Below, one piece after another: positions 1 through 7,442 of a DNA stretch of 10,954 nt. Under the pieces are notes generated by a model. That model had not been told where the DNA came from, made no database searches, and saw nothing but the letters and a program-made list of their open reading frames with translations. The stretch comes from JAZGBC01 sp036444495. Lineage in GTDB: Bacteria; Pseudomonadota; Alphaproteobacteria; Kiloniellales; J153. A program made the translations under genes and the position numbers. The stretch spans positions 1 to 10,954 of the forward strand of contig JAZGBC010000169.1 of NCBI GenBank assembly GCA_036444495.1, written 5' to 3'. Position 1 is the stretch's first letter. The number at the start of each line of letters is the position of its first letter.

Positions 1-866
1 GCCTCGATGATGCGCTTGGCCCGGGTCACTTCCTCGTCTGAGGGGCTGTTGACCCGGTTGGCGAGCTCGATCTGGTTCGGGTGGATCGCCCACTTGCCCT
101 CGCAGCCGATGCAGGCCGCGCGGTTCGCCTGGGCGACGAAGCCGTCCGGGTCGGAGAAGTCGCCGAAGGGCCCGTCGATGGGCCGCAGGCCGTTGGCGCG
201 CGCCGCCACCACCATGTGGGAGACGGCGTAGTGCCACATGTCGCCCCAGTGATAGTCCCGCTCCGCGCCATCCTCGGCGCCCTCCTTGGGGTCGGTGAGC
301 ACGCCGTAGAGCTTGTTCGGGCCGCCGATCACGGTGGTGCGCGCCTTGGTCGAGGCGGCGTAGTCGGCCACGCCGAAGTGCAGGCTCTCGTTGCGCGTTG
401 AGGCGGCGGCGATCTCGGCCACGTTGGCCATGCCGAGTGCGGTCTCGATGATATGCTCGAAGCCGATGCGCTTCTTGCGCCCGGTCGCGTCCTCGATCTG
501 GGTCACCAGCATGTCCACGGCGTAGACGTCGGCGGCGGTGCCCACCTTGGGGATCATGATGAGGTCCAGGCGCTCGCCGGTCTGCTCCAGTATGTCCACG
601 ATGTCGCGGTACATGTAGTGGGTGTCCAGGCCGTTGATGCGGATCGACATGGTCTTGCTGCCCCAGTCGATGTCGTTCAGCCCCTCGATGATGTTCTTGC
701 GCGCCTGCTCCTTGTCGTCCGGCGCGACCGCGTCCTCGAGATCGAGGAACACCACGTCGGCGGCCGAGGCGGCGGCCTTCTCGAAGAGTTTCGGATTGCT
801 GCCCGGGACGGCCAGCTCACTGCGGTTTAGGCGCGCGGTCGCCTGTTCGATGATGGTGAAGCTCAT
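1..866 (-). CDS. mcl1: L-malyl-CoA/beta-methylmalyl-CoA lyase, 3' end missing
   Basis: Member of the HpcH/HpaI aldolase/CitE-like family. It reversibly cleaves L-malyl-CoA to acetyl-CoA plus glyoxylate and beta-methylmalyl-CoA to propionyl-CoA plus glyoxylate, in the cytosol. The visible 288 residues begin MSFTIIEQATARLNRSELAV, and RSELAVPGSNP (15-25), FLDLEDAVAPDD (40-51), RINGLDTHYMYRD (76-88), GFEHIIETALGMANV (135-149), HFGVADYAAS (163-172), RPIDGPFGDFSDPDG (228-242) and KWAIHPNQIELAN (258-270) match the MclA/Mcl1 proteins of Methylobacterium and Rhodobacter. R76 and the likely Mg ligands E141 and D168 are present. Family length is about 320 residues, so about 30 C-terminal residues lie beyond the left edge, including the catalytic Asp donated by a neighbouring subunit. 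The start at 866 is backed by a purine-rich site (GGAGAGGGAGGGG) just upstream. Family assignment is very safe; the pathway role is inferred from the family. Confidence 0.95.
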   Translation of the reverse strand, partial: MSFTIIEQATARLNRSELAVPGSNPKLFEKAAASAADVVFLDLEDAVAPDDKEQARKNIIEGLNDIDWGSKTMSIRINGLDTHYMYRDIVDILEQTGERLDLIMIPKVGTAADVYAVDMLVTQIEDATGRKKRIGFEHIIETALGMANVAEIAAASTRNESLHFGVADYAASTKARTTVIGGPNKLYGVLTDPKEGAEDGAERDYHWGDMWHYAVSHMVVAARANGLRPIDGPFGDFSDPDGFVAQANRAACIGCEGKWAIHPNQIELANRVNSPSDEEVTRAKRIIE

Positions 867-945
867 GACCCCTCCCTCTCCTCTTGCTTCTTAGGGGCGC
901 CGATTCGGTCCTGATTCCGGAACCCTAGGACGGCTTCTTGAGTCG

Positions 946-974
946 AAGGTGCTTTGAGAGCGGGCCGATGTCAA
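946..974 (-). promoter_or_regulatory. Candidate promoter for mcl1
   Basis: On the minus strand a perfect -35 hexamer TTGACA (974-969) is followed after 17 bases by CACCTT (951-946), a poor -10. Transcription would start about 75 bases before the mcl1 ATG. The -35 is convincing and the -10 is not, so an activator may be needed, or the match may be chance. Confidence 0.35.
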
Positions 975-980
975 CCGCGT

Positions 981-997
981 GGACAGGGCCCAGGTCC
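981..997. other. Interrupted palindrome between xerD and mcl1
   Basis: GGAC and GTCC arms flank a perfect GGGCCC core, with two mismatched positions on each side of the core. It lies just past the xerD stop and just upstream of the candidate mcl1 -35. It could be a weak hairpin ending xerD transcripts or an operator for mcl1. There is no T-tract, so a terminator is not clearly supported. Confidence 0.25.
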
Positions 998-1013
998 ATA
1001 TTTCAGACCAATT

Positions 1014-1997
1014 CTAGCGGCCGCCACCCCGTCCGCGCTGGGCCAGGGGGTGGTGGTCCCGGACCAGGGCCTTGAGGCGCTCACTGAGCACGTGGGTGTA
1101 GATCTGGGTCGTGGAGATATCCGCATGGCCCAGCATCTTCTGCACCGAGCGCAGGTCGGCCCCGTGCGCCAGGAGATGGCTGGCGAAGGCGTGGCGCAGC
1201 ACGTGGGGCGAGACCTTGGCCGGGTCGATCCCGGCTTCGATCGCCAGGCCCTTGAGCAGCTGCCCGACCCGCTGGCGGGTCAGGTGGCCGCTCCGGCCGC
1301 GCGAGGGAAACAGCCACCTGGATTCCCGCGCCGGAGCCCGGGCGGGGCGCCCCTCGCGCAGCCGGCCGCGCGACCGCGCCGCCCGGTAGCGGGCGAGCGC
1401 CGCGCGCGCCGGCCCGCTCAGGGGGACCATGCGCTCCTTGCCGCCCTTGCCGCGCACGATGAGCACCCGGGCATCGCGCGCCGCCGCCGAGGCCGGCAGG
1501 GCGACCAACTCGGAGACGCGCAGGCCCGTGGCGTAGAGCAGCTCGAGCAGCGCATTGAGCCTGAGCCCCTCGACGCCGGGCCGCGACCGGGCCGCGGCGA
1601 GCAGGCGGTCCACCTCGGCCTCGCTCAGGACCTTGGGCAGGGGCCGGCCCTGGCGCGGGCTGTCGATGATGGCGGTGGGATCGTCGGGGCGCAGGCCCTC
1701 GCCGAACAGGAAGCCGTGGAACTGGCGCAGCGCCGAGAGGCGGCGGGCGGCGGTGCGCGGGGCCATGCCCGCCGCGTTCAATTTCGCCAGATAGGCGCGC
1801 AGGTCTTCGGTTCCGGCCGCGGCCACATCCCTGCCGCGCGCCGCGGTGAAGGCGGCGAAATTCTCCAGATCACTCCGGTAGGCCTCGATGGTGTTGAGCG
1901 CCGCGCCGCGTTCGGCGGCGATCATCTCGAGGAAAGATTCCACGTGCCGGGAACCGGCCGCAGGGGATCGGGACGGGGGGGAAGGTTTGGCAGCCAC
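1014..1997 (-). CDS. xerD: Tyrosine recombinase XerD
   Basis: Site-specific recombinase of 327 residues that, with XerC and under FtsK control, resolves chromosome dimers at dif. The N-terminal SAM-like core-binding domain (about 17-105, with [10 protein letters not shown] at 35-44) is followed by the catalytic domain (about 120-310). The full catalytic set is visible: R160 (ATGLRVSEL), K184 ([11 protein letters not shown]), H265 and R268 ([12 protein letters not shown]), H291 ([10 protein letters not shown]) and the nucleophile Y300 (QIYTH). Spacing equals E. coli XerD except for about 9 extra Arg-rich residues between K184 and H265. The start is GTG at 1997, because the next in-frame ATG (residue 25) would cut the N-terminal domain. 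It begins 18 bases after the stop of the upstream secreted-protein gene, so co-transcription is likely. The XerD rather than XerC call rests on residue similarity and on the aroK-aroB neighbourhood. Confidence 0.93.
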   Translation of the reverse strand: MAAKPSPPSRSPAAGSRHVESFLEMIAAERGAALNTIEAYRSDLENFAAFTAARGRDVAAAGTEDLRAYLAKLNAAGMAPRTAARRLSALRQFHGFLFGEGLRPDDPTAIIDSPRQGRPLPKVLSEAEVDRLLAAARSRPGVEGLRLNALLELLYATGLRVSELVALPASAAARDARVLIVRGKGGKERMVPLSGPARAALARYRAARSRGRLREGRPARAPARESRWLFPSRGRSGHLTRQRVGQLLKGLAIEAGIDPAKVSPHVLRHAFASHLLAHGADLRSVQKMLGHADISTTQIYTHVLSERLKALVRDHHPLAQRGRGGGR

Positions 1998-2015
1998 ACC
2001 GGGGCCCCGTTGGTA

Positions 2016-3911
2016 TCAGACGCCGTTGGCGAGCGCCGCTTCGATGGCCAGGTTGCGGGCCTCCTGCTCCAAGCCGATGCGGCCGAGGGCGGTGAGCACC
2101 GCGCTGAGGGCGAGCGTGTGGCTTTCGGCGGGGCCCCGTTCGCCGAGGACCACGAGCGAAAGCAGCACGGTTTCGCCGATGCGCTGGGACTCGCTGGCCT
2201 CTTCCAGGGCATAGAGCAGGGCCGCGTTGGGCAGCGGCCGGGCGACCAATTCTCCATCGGCGGCGATCACGCTCCATTGCAGGGGATCCTGCACGCCGAG
2301 CGCCTGGAACACCGCGCGCAACAGCATCTGGCGCTGGTTCAGCTCCCGATCCCCCATGGACTCGCGCATGGCGCGCCAGTTTTCCAGGTTTCCCTCGGTA
2401 GTGAGCGCGGCTCCGCCGGCCAGGCGCGAATAGGGCCAGAGCAGCGCCATGGCCGTGGTGGCCTGTGGGTTGATAAGCGCCTCCTGGCGGCCGAGCGCGA
2501 GCCAGGCGCTGGCCTGCTCGAAACGCCCGGCGGCGTAAAACGCGCGCCCGGCCGGACCGGCGAACCAGGCCAATTCGGGCGAAACCTCGGTCTCGCTCAG
2601 AAGCGGCAGCAGAACGGGCACGATTGCCTGATAAAGCCCGGCCTTTTCGGCCTCCTCCAGGGCCACGCGCAAGACCTCGGCGCGCGTCGCCGGCAGGGTC
2701 TGGCTCTTCGCGGCCTGATAGAGCAGCGCACGCAGGCGCGGGCCCTCCAGCGTTTCTGTCGCGCTGACGAAGTTGGCCAGTTCCTCCTCGGAGAAGGAGA
2801 AGCGATCGTAGGCCTCGGCCAGCACGGAGCCGTCCAGCATGCCCTTCATGCAGGCGATTTCGGCCGCGCGCGCGCGCGCTTCGGGATCGATGTTCGCGGC
2901 CCCCGCGATGGCGATCAGCAGGCCCGGCGAGCTCGGCTCGGACAGGCTCGGCGGCAAGGCTGCCCCGGTCGCCCGCAGCAGCGCGAAGTTCAACGGCCCG
3001 ATCTCGGCCTGCGGCGGAATCTCCACCTCCGCGCCGAAGAAGGTCTGCGCCAGCGCAAAAAAGGTGGGATCGTCGGTCAAGCCCTGCTCGCGCAGGAGGT
3101 CGAGACCGAGCGTCGCCTTATCGACCTCGCCGGCGACCATCTGGCAAAGGATCATGGCCTTTTGCCAGTAGAAAATCTGGTGGTACGTGGCGATCCCGTT
3201 CGCCACCAGGCGGCAGGCCTCGGTCATCTCGTTGGCCAGCAATAGCCCGTCGATGCGGGTGCGCGCGATGAACTCGTCATCGTTGTGGCTGGGCACGGCG
3301 GACAGCAGATCGTTGAGCCCCGGCACCTCGCCCAGGCTGGCCAGTCGCTCGATCCTCAGCACCAGGAGGCTGACCTGCGCATCCGCTTGCCCGTTCGAGG
3401 CTGTCTCGGGCGGGGTGGCAATGGACATGAGCAGTCGGCGCGTCAGCTCGCGCATGGATCGGGAGTTCATGTCGTCGGGCAGACGCCGCAGAAGGCTGAC
3501 GATGACGCCGCGATCCGAGCCCCGCCACATCTCCACACCGAAGCCGCCAGTGTTCGGGTCCAGCACGCCGATCGAATCGGGCGCGATCTCTTCCAGGGCG
3601 TTGACTTCGATTTCCTGTGTGGCCCGCGTCTGTATGGCCAGACTCTGCTCGTCTTGGCCCCGGTTGCCCGGTACGACTATGCTGGTCGGCTCGCCGGCTT
3701 CCGTATCCAGGGGCGCGACGCCGCGATGCGCCGCGTCCGGCTCCGGCAGCGGAGTTCCCGGCCGCAGCAGGACAGGACCGCCGGACTGCCCCGCTTCACC
3801 GGTGGACTGGGCCCAGGCGTCAGGCGCCGGCCCGGCCGCCATGATGACGGCCGCCGCGGCAATCGAAAGCAGGCGCGCGATCAGTTTGCCGTTACCTCGG
3901 GAACCGCTCAT
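2016..3911 (-). CDS. Large secreted alpha-helical protein of unknown function
   Basis: This 631-residue protein is not assigned to a named function. It starts with a clear Sec signal peptide: basic stretch to R13, hydrophobic LLSIAAAAVIMAAG (14-27), and likely cleavage after AWA (34). A Pro/Gly/Ser-rich low-complexity segment (about 35-95) follows, then about 500 residues rich in Ala, Leu and Glu, with spaced helix-like blocks such as LLSAVPSHNDDEFIARTRI and AFYAAGRFEQASAWLALG that look like TPR-type helical hairpins. From memory, similar proteins sit beside xerD and aroK in Rhodospirillales and are labelled hypothetical or 'antifreeze glycopeptide polyprotein', a label with no functional support. 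The ATG at 3911 is preferred over an in-frame TTG at 3965 because it puts the signal peptide at the N terminus and overlaps the end of the small upstream gene, as expected for translational coupling. A periplasmic location is inferred. Confidence 0.85.
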   Translation of the reverse strand: MSGSRGNGKLIARLLSIAAAAVIMAAGPAPDAWAQSTGEAGQSGGPVLLRPGTPLPEPDAAHRGVAPLDTEAGEPTSIVVPGNRGQDEQSLAIQTRATQEIEVNALEEIAPDSIGVLDPNTGGFGVEMWRGSDRGVIVSLLRRLPDDMNSRSMRELTRRLLMSIATPPETASNGQADAQVSLLVLRIERLASLGEVPGLNDLLSAVPSHNDDEFIARTRIDGLLLANEMTEACRLVANGIATYHQIFYWQKAMILCQMVAGEVDKATLGLDLLREQGLTDDPTFFALAQTFFGAEVEIPPQAEIGPLNFALLRATGAALPPSLSEPSSPGLLIAIAGAANIDPEARARAAEIACMKGMLDGSVLAEAYDRFSFSEEELANFVSATETLEGPRLRALLYQAAKSQTLPATRAEVLRVALEEAEKAGLYQAIVPVLLPLLSETEVSPELAWFAGPAGRAFYAAGRFEQASAWLALGRQEALINPQATTAMALLWPYSRLAGGAALTTEGNLENWRAMRESMGDRELNQRQMLLRAVFQALGVQDPLQWSVIAADGELVARPLPNAALLYALEEASESQRIGETVLLSLVVLGERGPAESHTLALSAVLTALGRIGLEQEARNLAIEAALANGV

Positions 3912-4032
3912 CGGGAAGAACTTTCTCGACGGAGACCGCGGGCGGCGGGATCTCCCAAGTAACAAGGAACAAAGCGCCGGCCACCGACAAGACGAGAACG
4001 AGACCGACGATAATCAGGCTTAGTTTTCGCAT
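3892..4032 (-). CDS. Small single-span membrane protein, 46 residues
   Basis: A short reading frame found by translating the minus strand. It starts MRKLSLIIVGLV and ends DERFPR before TAA at 3894-3892. It has a basic start (R2, K3), one hydrophobic span (about residues 4-24), then W26-E-I-P-P-P31 and a short polar tail with VEKVLPDERFP (35-45). An in-frame TAG lies a few codons upstream, so the ATG at 4032 is the natural start; no good ribosome site is visible. Its last 20 bases overlap the start of the secreted-protein gene in another frame (ATG at 3911). From memory, Rhodospirillales have similar tiny proteins with a TWxIPxP segment and a D-x-R-F-P ending at this spot. It is likely an inner-membrane protein with its tail in the periplasm. 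No function is known. Confidence 0.72.
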   Translation of the reverse strand: MRKLSLIIVGLVLVLSVAGALFLVTWEIPPPAVSVEKVLPDERFPR

Positions 4033-4257
4033 GGTGAGTGTTGACGAAGGCTAAAGAAATAGGGTGCAGAATCACACTGGATTGATGATAGGGCACAAGC
4101 ACACACCCCTCCGCCACCTTACCGACGCGGGGTTGCCTCACACCGCAGGGCATATGATAGGTTTGGACTGTGGCAAATTTGCGGCAGTCTATACATGCGC
4201 CCCGATTCCATGCAACGCCACCCCGGGGCAGATGGTCATCGGTCCCTGAATCGCACA
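4033..4257. promoter_or_regulatory. Divergent control region between the small membrane gene and aroK
   Basis: This 225-bp stretch separates the minus-strand unit (small membrane protein, secreted protein, xerD) from aroK-aroB. It is less GC-rich than the flanking genes. It contains the aroK promoter candidate, two direct copies of ATGATAGG (4085-4092 and 4154-4161), and the palindrome CCCCGGGG (4221-4228). No convincing minus-strand promoter could be picked. The minus-strand reading frame crossing it (4270-3908) does not look like a protein. Confidence 0.5.
4163..4193 (+). promoter_or_regulatory. Candidate aroK promoter with AT palindrome in the spacer
   Basis: TTGGAC (4163-4168) and TCTATA (4188-4193) are separated by 19 bases; the spacer holds the perfect palindrome GCAAATTTGC (4173-4182). 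If used, transcription would start near 4200, just past the in-frame ATG at 4195. That argues for the later aroK start at 4258. The spacer is longer than ideal, so confidence is modest. Confidence 0.4.
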
Positions 4258-4851
4258 ATGCCCCGTTCAAGGCCCAAGAATATCCCCCGAACTATCGTGC
4301 TCGTCGGCTTGATGGGCGCGGGCAAGACCTGTATCGGCCGGCGCCTGGCCGCGCAATACGGGCTGGAATTCATCGACGCCGACGCCGAGGTCGAGGCCGC
4401 GGCCGGCTGCACCATCGAGGAGATCTTCGAGCGCCACGGGGAAAAGGCGTTCCGCGACGGCGAGCGGCGCGTGATCGCCCGGCTCCTCGCGCAGCCTGTG
4501 CATGTCCTGGCCACCGGCGGCGGCTCCTTCATGGACCCGCGCACCCGCGAGGCGATTCGCGGGTGCAGCATATCCCTGTGGCTGCGCGCCGATGTGGATC
4601 TGCTGCTGAAGCGCACGTCCCGGCGCAACAACCGGCCGCTGCTTAGGCGCGGGGACCCGCGGGTGATCCTGGAGGGCCTGATCGCCGAACGCTATCCGGT
4701 TTACGCGGAAGCGGACATCATCGTGGACAGCGCGGACGGCCCGCCCGAGGTGACCGTGGACCGGGCGCGCGCCAAGATCGAGGAATTCCTGGAGGCCCAT
4801 CCGGACATCTCGGCGCCATCGGCCTGCACCACGGAGGAAGCCAGCTCGTGA
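4258..4851 (+). CDS. aroK: Shikimate kinase
   Basis: This 197-residue enzyme phosphorylates shikimate at the 3-hydroxyl with ATP, the fifth step of the shikimate pathway to chorismate. The P-loop GLMGAGKT (17-24) is followed by the D-x-D pair D40/D42, FR (65-66), the shikimate-binding GGG (87-89) and the lid segment RRNNRPLLRRGDP (122-134). The P-loop ends K-T-C rather than the more usual K-S-T, which is harmless. The short tail (about 180-197) is variable. The ATG at 4258 leaves 11 residues before the first strand; an ATG at 4195 in the same frame would add 21 poorly conserved residues and lies upstream of the inferred transcription start. No strong ribosome site precedes either. The stop overlaps the aroB start (GTGA), so the two are translated as a coupled pair. 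Confidence 0.95.
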   Translation: MPRSRPKNIPRTIVLVGLMGAGKTCIGRRLAAQYGLEFIDADAEVEAAAGCTIEEIFERHGEKAFRDGERRVIARLLAQPVHVLATGGGSFMDPRTREAIRGCSISLWLRADVDLLLKRTSRRNNRPLLRRGDPRVILEGLIAERYPVYAEADIIVDSADGPPEVTVDRARAKIEEFLEAHPDISAPSACTTEEASS

Positions 4852-5963
4852 CCGGGCACGACACCCTTCGCGTCGAGTTGGGCGCGCGCAGCTATGACAT
4901 CCTGGTCGGCGAGGGCCTGCTTGCCGGCGCCGGACGGCACCTGGCGCCGCTCATGGGGCAGAAGCGCGCGCTCATCGTCACCGACGATAAGGTCGCCGGC
5001 CTGCACCTGGCCGCCCTGGAGCGGTCGTTGGGCGACGCCGGCCTAGCCTACGAGGCGGTGGTCGTGCCCGCCGGCGAGGCGACCAAGGATTTCGCGCACT
5101 TGGAGCAGCTTGTCAAACGGCTGCTCGACATGAATGTAGAGCGCAGCACGACCTTGCTGGCGCTCGGCGGCGGCGTCATCGGCGACCTCACCGGCTTCGC
5201 CGCGGCGATCCTCTTGCGCGGCCTTGATTTCGTGCAGATCCCCACCACGCTGCTCGGCCAGGTGGACAGCTCGGTCGGCGGCAAGACCGGCATCAACACC
5301 CGGCACGGCAAGAACCTGGTGGGCGCGTTCCACCAGCCGCGCCTGGTGCTGGCCGATACGGAAACCCTCTCGACCCTGCCGCGGCGCGAGCTCTTGGCCG
5401 GCTATGCCGAGGTGGTGAAGTACGGCCTGATCAACGACGCGGAATTCTTCACCTGGCTGGAAGGCCACGGCCCGGGTGTTATCGAGGGCGACGCGGCGGC
5501 CCGGCGCCACGCGGTGCTGACCAGTTGCGCGGCCAAGGCGGCCATCGTCGCGGCCGACGAGCGCGAGACCGGGCTGCGCGCCCTGCTCAACCTGGGCCAC
5601 ACTTTCGGCCATGCGCTGGAAGCGGAGACGGGTTACAGCGGCGAACTGCTGCATGGCGAGGCGGTCGCCGTGGGGCTGGTCATGGCCTTCGAGCTGTCCG
5701 CCCGCCTGAATCTCTGTCCGGCCGAGGACGCCGCGCGGGTGCGCCGGCATTTGGCCACGGTCGGCCTGCCCACGGGACTGGAGGCTTTTGGCGGACGGGC
5801 CTGGGATACGCAACGCCTGGCTCAGCACATGCGCCGCGACAAGAAGGTGCGGGACGGGCGCGTGACCTTCGTGCTCGCCCGCGGCATCGGCCAGGCCTTC
5901 CTTGCCGAGAATGTCGCCGCGGCCGAGGTAGAGGCCCTTTTGGCGAACGCAATCGCCGCCTGA
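4848..5963 (+). CDS. aroB: 3-dehydroquinate synthase
   Basis: This 371-residue, NAD- and divalent-metal-dependent enzyme converts DAHP to 3-dehydroquinate, the second step of the shikimate pathway. NAD-binding GGGVIGDLTGFAAA (107-120), substrate-loop TTLLGQVDSSVGGKTGIN (133-150) and the metal ligands E188 (GYAEVVKYG), H251 (LNLGHTFGHA) and H269 (LLHGEAVAVG) are all in place, as are K155 and N156 (HGKNLVGAFHQP). Length is normal for the family. The start is GTG at 4848, overlapping the aroK stop by four bases. GGAGG at 4833-4837, inside the end of aroK, is a good ribosome site 10 bases upstream. It is the second gene of the aroK-aroB unit and may be read on into the CNNM gene 83 bases downstream. 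Confidence 0.97.
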   Translation: MTGHDTLRVELGARSYDILVGEGLLAGAGRHLAPLMGQKRALIVTDDKVAGLHLAALERSLGDAGLAYEAVVVPAGEATKDFAHLEQLVKRLLDMNVERSTTLLALGGGVIGDLTGFAAAILLRGLDFVQIPTTLLGQVDSSVGGKTGINTRHGKNLVGAFHQPRLVLADTETLSTLPRRELLAGYAEVVKYGLINDAEFFTWLEGHGPGVIEGDAAARRHAVLTSCAAKAAIVAADERETGLRALLNLGHTFGHALEAETGYSGELLHGEAVAVGLVMAFELSARLNLCPAEDAARVRRHLATVGLPTGLEAFGGRAWDTQRLAQHMRRDKKVRDGRVTFVLARGIGQAFLAENVAAAEVEALLANAIAA

Positions 5964-6046
5964 ATGATCTGAATAAGGACGGCTCCGCTTGTTCCTCGAG
6001 CGGCGCCGGAGAACTTTTCGTCTTCCCTCAACAAAGACTGCCGGTC

Positions 6047-7351
6047 ATGGAAACGCAACTTATCATCTCGCTCGGCGCCATCGGGGCGCTGCTCGTGCTT
6101 TCGGCCTTCTTTTCCGGGTCGGAAACTTCGCTCACCGCGGCCTCCCTGCCGCGCATGCACATGCTGGAACAGCAGGGCAACCACCGCGCGGCGCTCGTCA
6201 ACGAGCTCTGGCGGCGCAAGGAACAGTTGATCGGCGCCATCCTGCTCGGCAACAACCTTGTCAATATCGTGGCCTCCGCGCTGGCGACCGGCATCTTGAT
6301 CGGCCTGTTCGGCGATGCCGGAGTGGCCTACGCCGCAGTGGGCATGACGCTGCTCGTGCTCATCTTCGCCGAGGTCCTGCCCAAGACCTACGCGCTCCAT
6401 CACGCCGACGGGATGGCGCTGGCCGTTGCGCCGGTCATGCGCGTGGTCGTGTTCCTGCTGTTCCCCGTGACCCACGCCATCCACGTGCTGGTGCGCGGCA
6501 CGCTCAAGGGCTTCGGGGTCGATCTGTCGGCCCACCTGTCCGCCGAGCACTCGGAGGAGGAGCTGCGCGGCGCCATCGACCTGCACGCCGGCGAGAGCGA
6601 GGAGGTCAGGCACGAGCGGGCCATGCTGCGCTCGGTTCTGGACCTCGGCGACGTGGAGGTGGCCGAGATCATCACCCACCGCAAGAGGGTCGTCTCGATC
6701 GACCTGGACCAGCCGCCGGCCAAGGTCGTCGAGGAGGTCCTGGCCAGCCCGTACACCCGCCTACCGCTGTGGCAGGACGAGCCGGACAACATCGTCGGCG
6801 TGCTGCACGCGAAGGAGCTGTTCCGCGCGGTCCAGGGGGAACCGGACGAGGTGGACAAGCTCGATATCCGCGCGCTGTCCAGCCCGCCCTGGTTCATCCC
6901 GGAATCGACCGACCTCCTGTCCCAGCTGCAGGCCTTCCGCGCCCGGCACGAACACTTCGCCATCGTGGTCGACGAGTACGGCGAGGTGCTGGGCATCGTG
7001 ACGCTCGAGGACATCCTGGAGGAGATCGTCGGCGAGATCGTGGACGAGCACGACGTGGTCATCGAGGGTATCAAGATCCAGAAGGACGGCTCGATCCTGG
7101 TGGACGGGGCGGTCACCATCCGCGATCTGAACCGTCAGTTCGAATGGCGCCTGCCGGACGAGGAGGCGGCGACCATCGCGGGCCTGGTGCTCAACGAGGC
7201 CCAGCGCATCCCCGACGTGGGCCAGGCCTTCGTGTTCCACGGCTTCCGCTTCGAGATCATCGGCCGGCAGCGCAATCAGATCACCTCGATCAAGATGCTG
7301 CCGCTCGCCGAGGGACACCCCTCCGCTCCGGCGGAGGAACCCTTGGGCTGA
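6047..7351 (+). CDS. CNNM/CorC-type membrane protein with CBS pair
   Basis: This 434-residue HlyC/CorC (CNNM) family protein is implicated in Mg/Co transport or efflux; hemolysin names (TlyC) for the family are misleading. It has a DUF21/CNNM membrane domain with hydrophobic segments at about 5-22, 62-88, 93-110 and 124-148 and the signature FFSGSETSLTA (21-31), LGNNLVN (67-73) and FAEVLPKTYA (107-116). A CBS pair follows (about 204-330, including VVSIDLDQPPAKVVEEVL and FAIVVDEYGEVLGIVTLEDI), then the C-terminal CorC_HlyC domain (about 337-420, with DGAVTIRDLN and GRQRNQITSIKM). The frame stays open upstream into aroB, but ATG 6047 is chosen because homology begins there and the upstream part is only the shadow of aroB in another frame. 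No clear ribosome site is seen. Substrate cannot be told from sequence. Neighbours aroK-aroB are typical for this family in alphaproteobacteria. Confidence 0.92.
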   Translation: METQLIISLGAIGALLVLSAFFSGSETSLTAASLPRMHMLEQQGNHRAALVNELWRRKEQLIGAILLGNNLVNIVASALATGILIGLFGDAGVAYAAVGMTLLVLIFAEVLPKTYALHHADGMALAVAPVMRVVVFLLFPVTHAIHVLVRGTLKGFGVDLSAHLSAEHSEEELRGAIDLHAGESEEVRHERAMLRSVLDLGDVEVAEIITHRKRVVSIDLDQPPAKVVEEVLASPYTRLPLWQDEPDNIVGVLHAKELFRAVQGEPDEVDKLDIRALSSPPWFIPESTDLLSQLQAFRARHEHFAIVVDEYGEVLGIVTLEDILEEIVGEIVDEHDVVIEGIKIQKDGSILVDGAVTIRDLNRQFEWRLPDEEAATIAGLVLNEAQRIPDVGQAFVFHGFRFEIIGRQRNQITSIKMLPLAEGHPSAPAEEPLG

Positions 7352-7383
7352 GATTTCGCCGGAAAACCCCTTTTCATGCCGTG

Positions 7384-7411
7384 TTGACGCAAGCCCGGCC
7401 CCCACTATAGT
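7384..7411 (+). promoter_or_regulatory. Strong sigma-70-type promoter for the DUF2889 gene
   Basis: TTGACG (7384-7389), a 16-base spacer and TATAGT (7406-7411) form a near-consensus alphaproteobacterial housekeeping promoter. Start of transcription is expected near 7418, giving a leader of about 25 bases before ATG 7443. It implies that the DUF2889 gene is transcribed separately from the CNNM gene. Confidence 0.75.
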
Positions 7412-7442
7412 GCGCCGCTGGATAATTGACGGGTAACCGCAA

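Noticed and set aside
954..3245. Very long plus-strand reading frame of 763 codons opposite xerD and the secreted-protein gene
   Set aside because: It is a high-GC antisense shadow. Its protein is a string of Arg, Gly, Gln and Ala with no recognisable domain, while the minus strand encodes a complete XerD and a protein with a signal peptide.
3912..3965. TTG start giving an 18-residue longer secreted protein
   Set aside because: It would bury the signal peptide behind an Arg-rich leader and overlap more of the small membrane-protein gene; ATG 3911 is better placed.
3908..4270. Minus-strand frame of 120 codons across the divergent region
   Set aside because: Its composition is not protein-like, it overlaps the aroK start, and the same DNA better explains a 46-residue membrane protein in a different frame plus promoter elements.
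5525..6046. In-frame 174-codon extension upstream of the CNNM gene
   Set aside because: This part overlaps aroB in another frame and reads as Arg-rich shadow sequence; family homology starts at the ATG at 6047.
7363..7374. AAAACCCCTTTT after the CNNM gene as a terminator
   Set aside because: Only four A-T pairs with a four-base loop; too weak. A 7-bp GC hairpin at 7320-7337 lies inside the coding end and has no T-run after it.
5989..7410. 473-codon plus-strand frame over the CNNM gene
   Set aside because: It is the out-of-frame shadow of the CNNM gene, made of Arg/Gly/Ala-rich sequence without domains.
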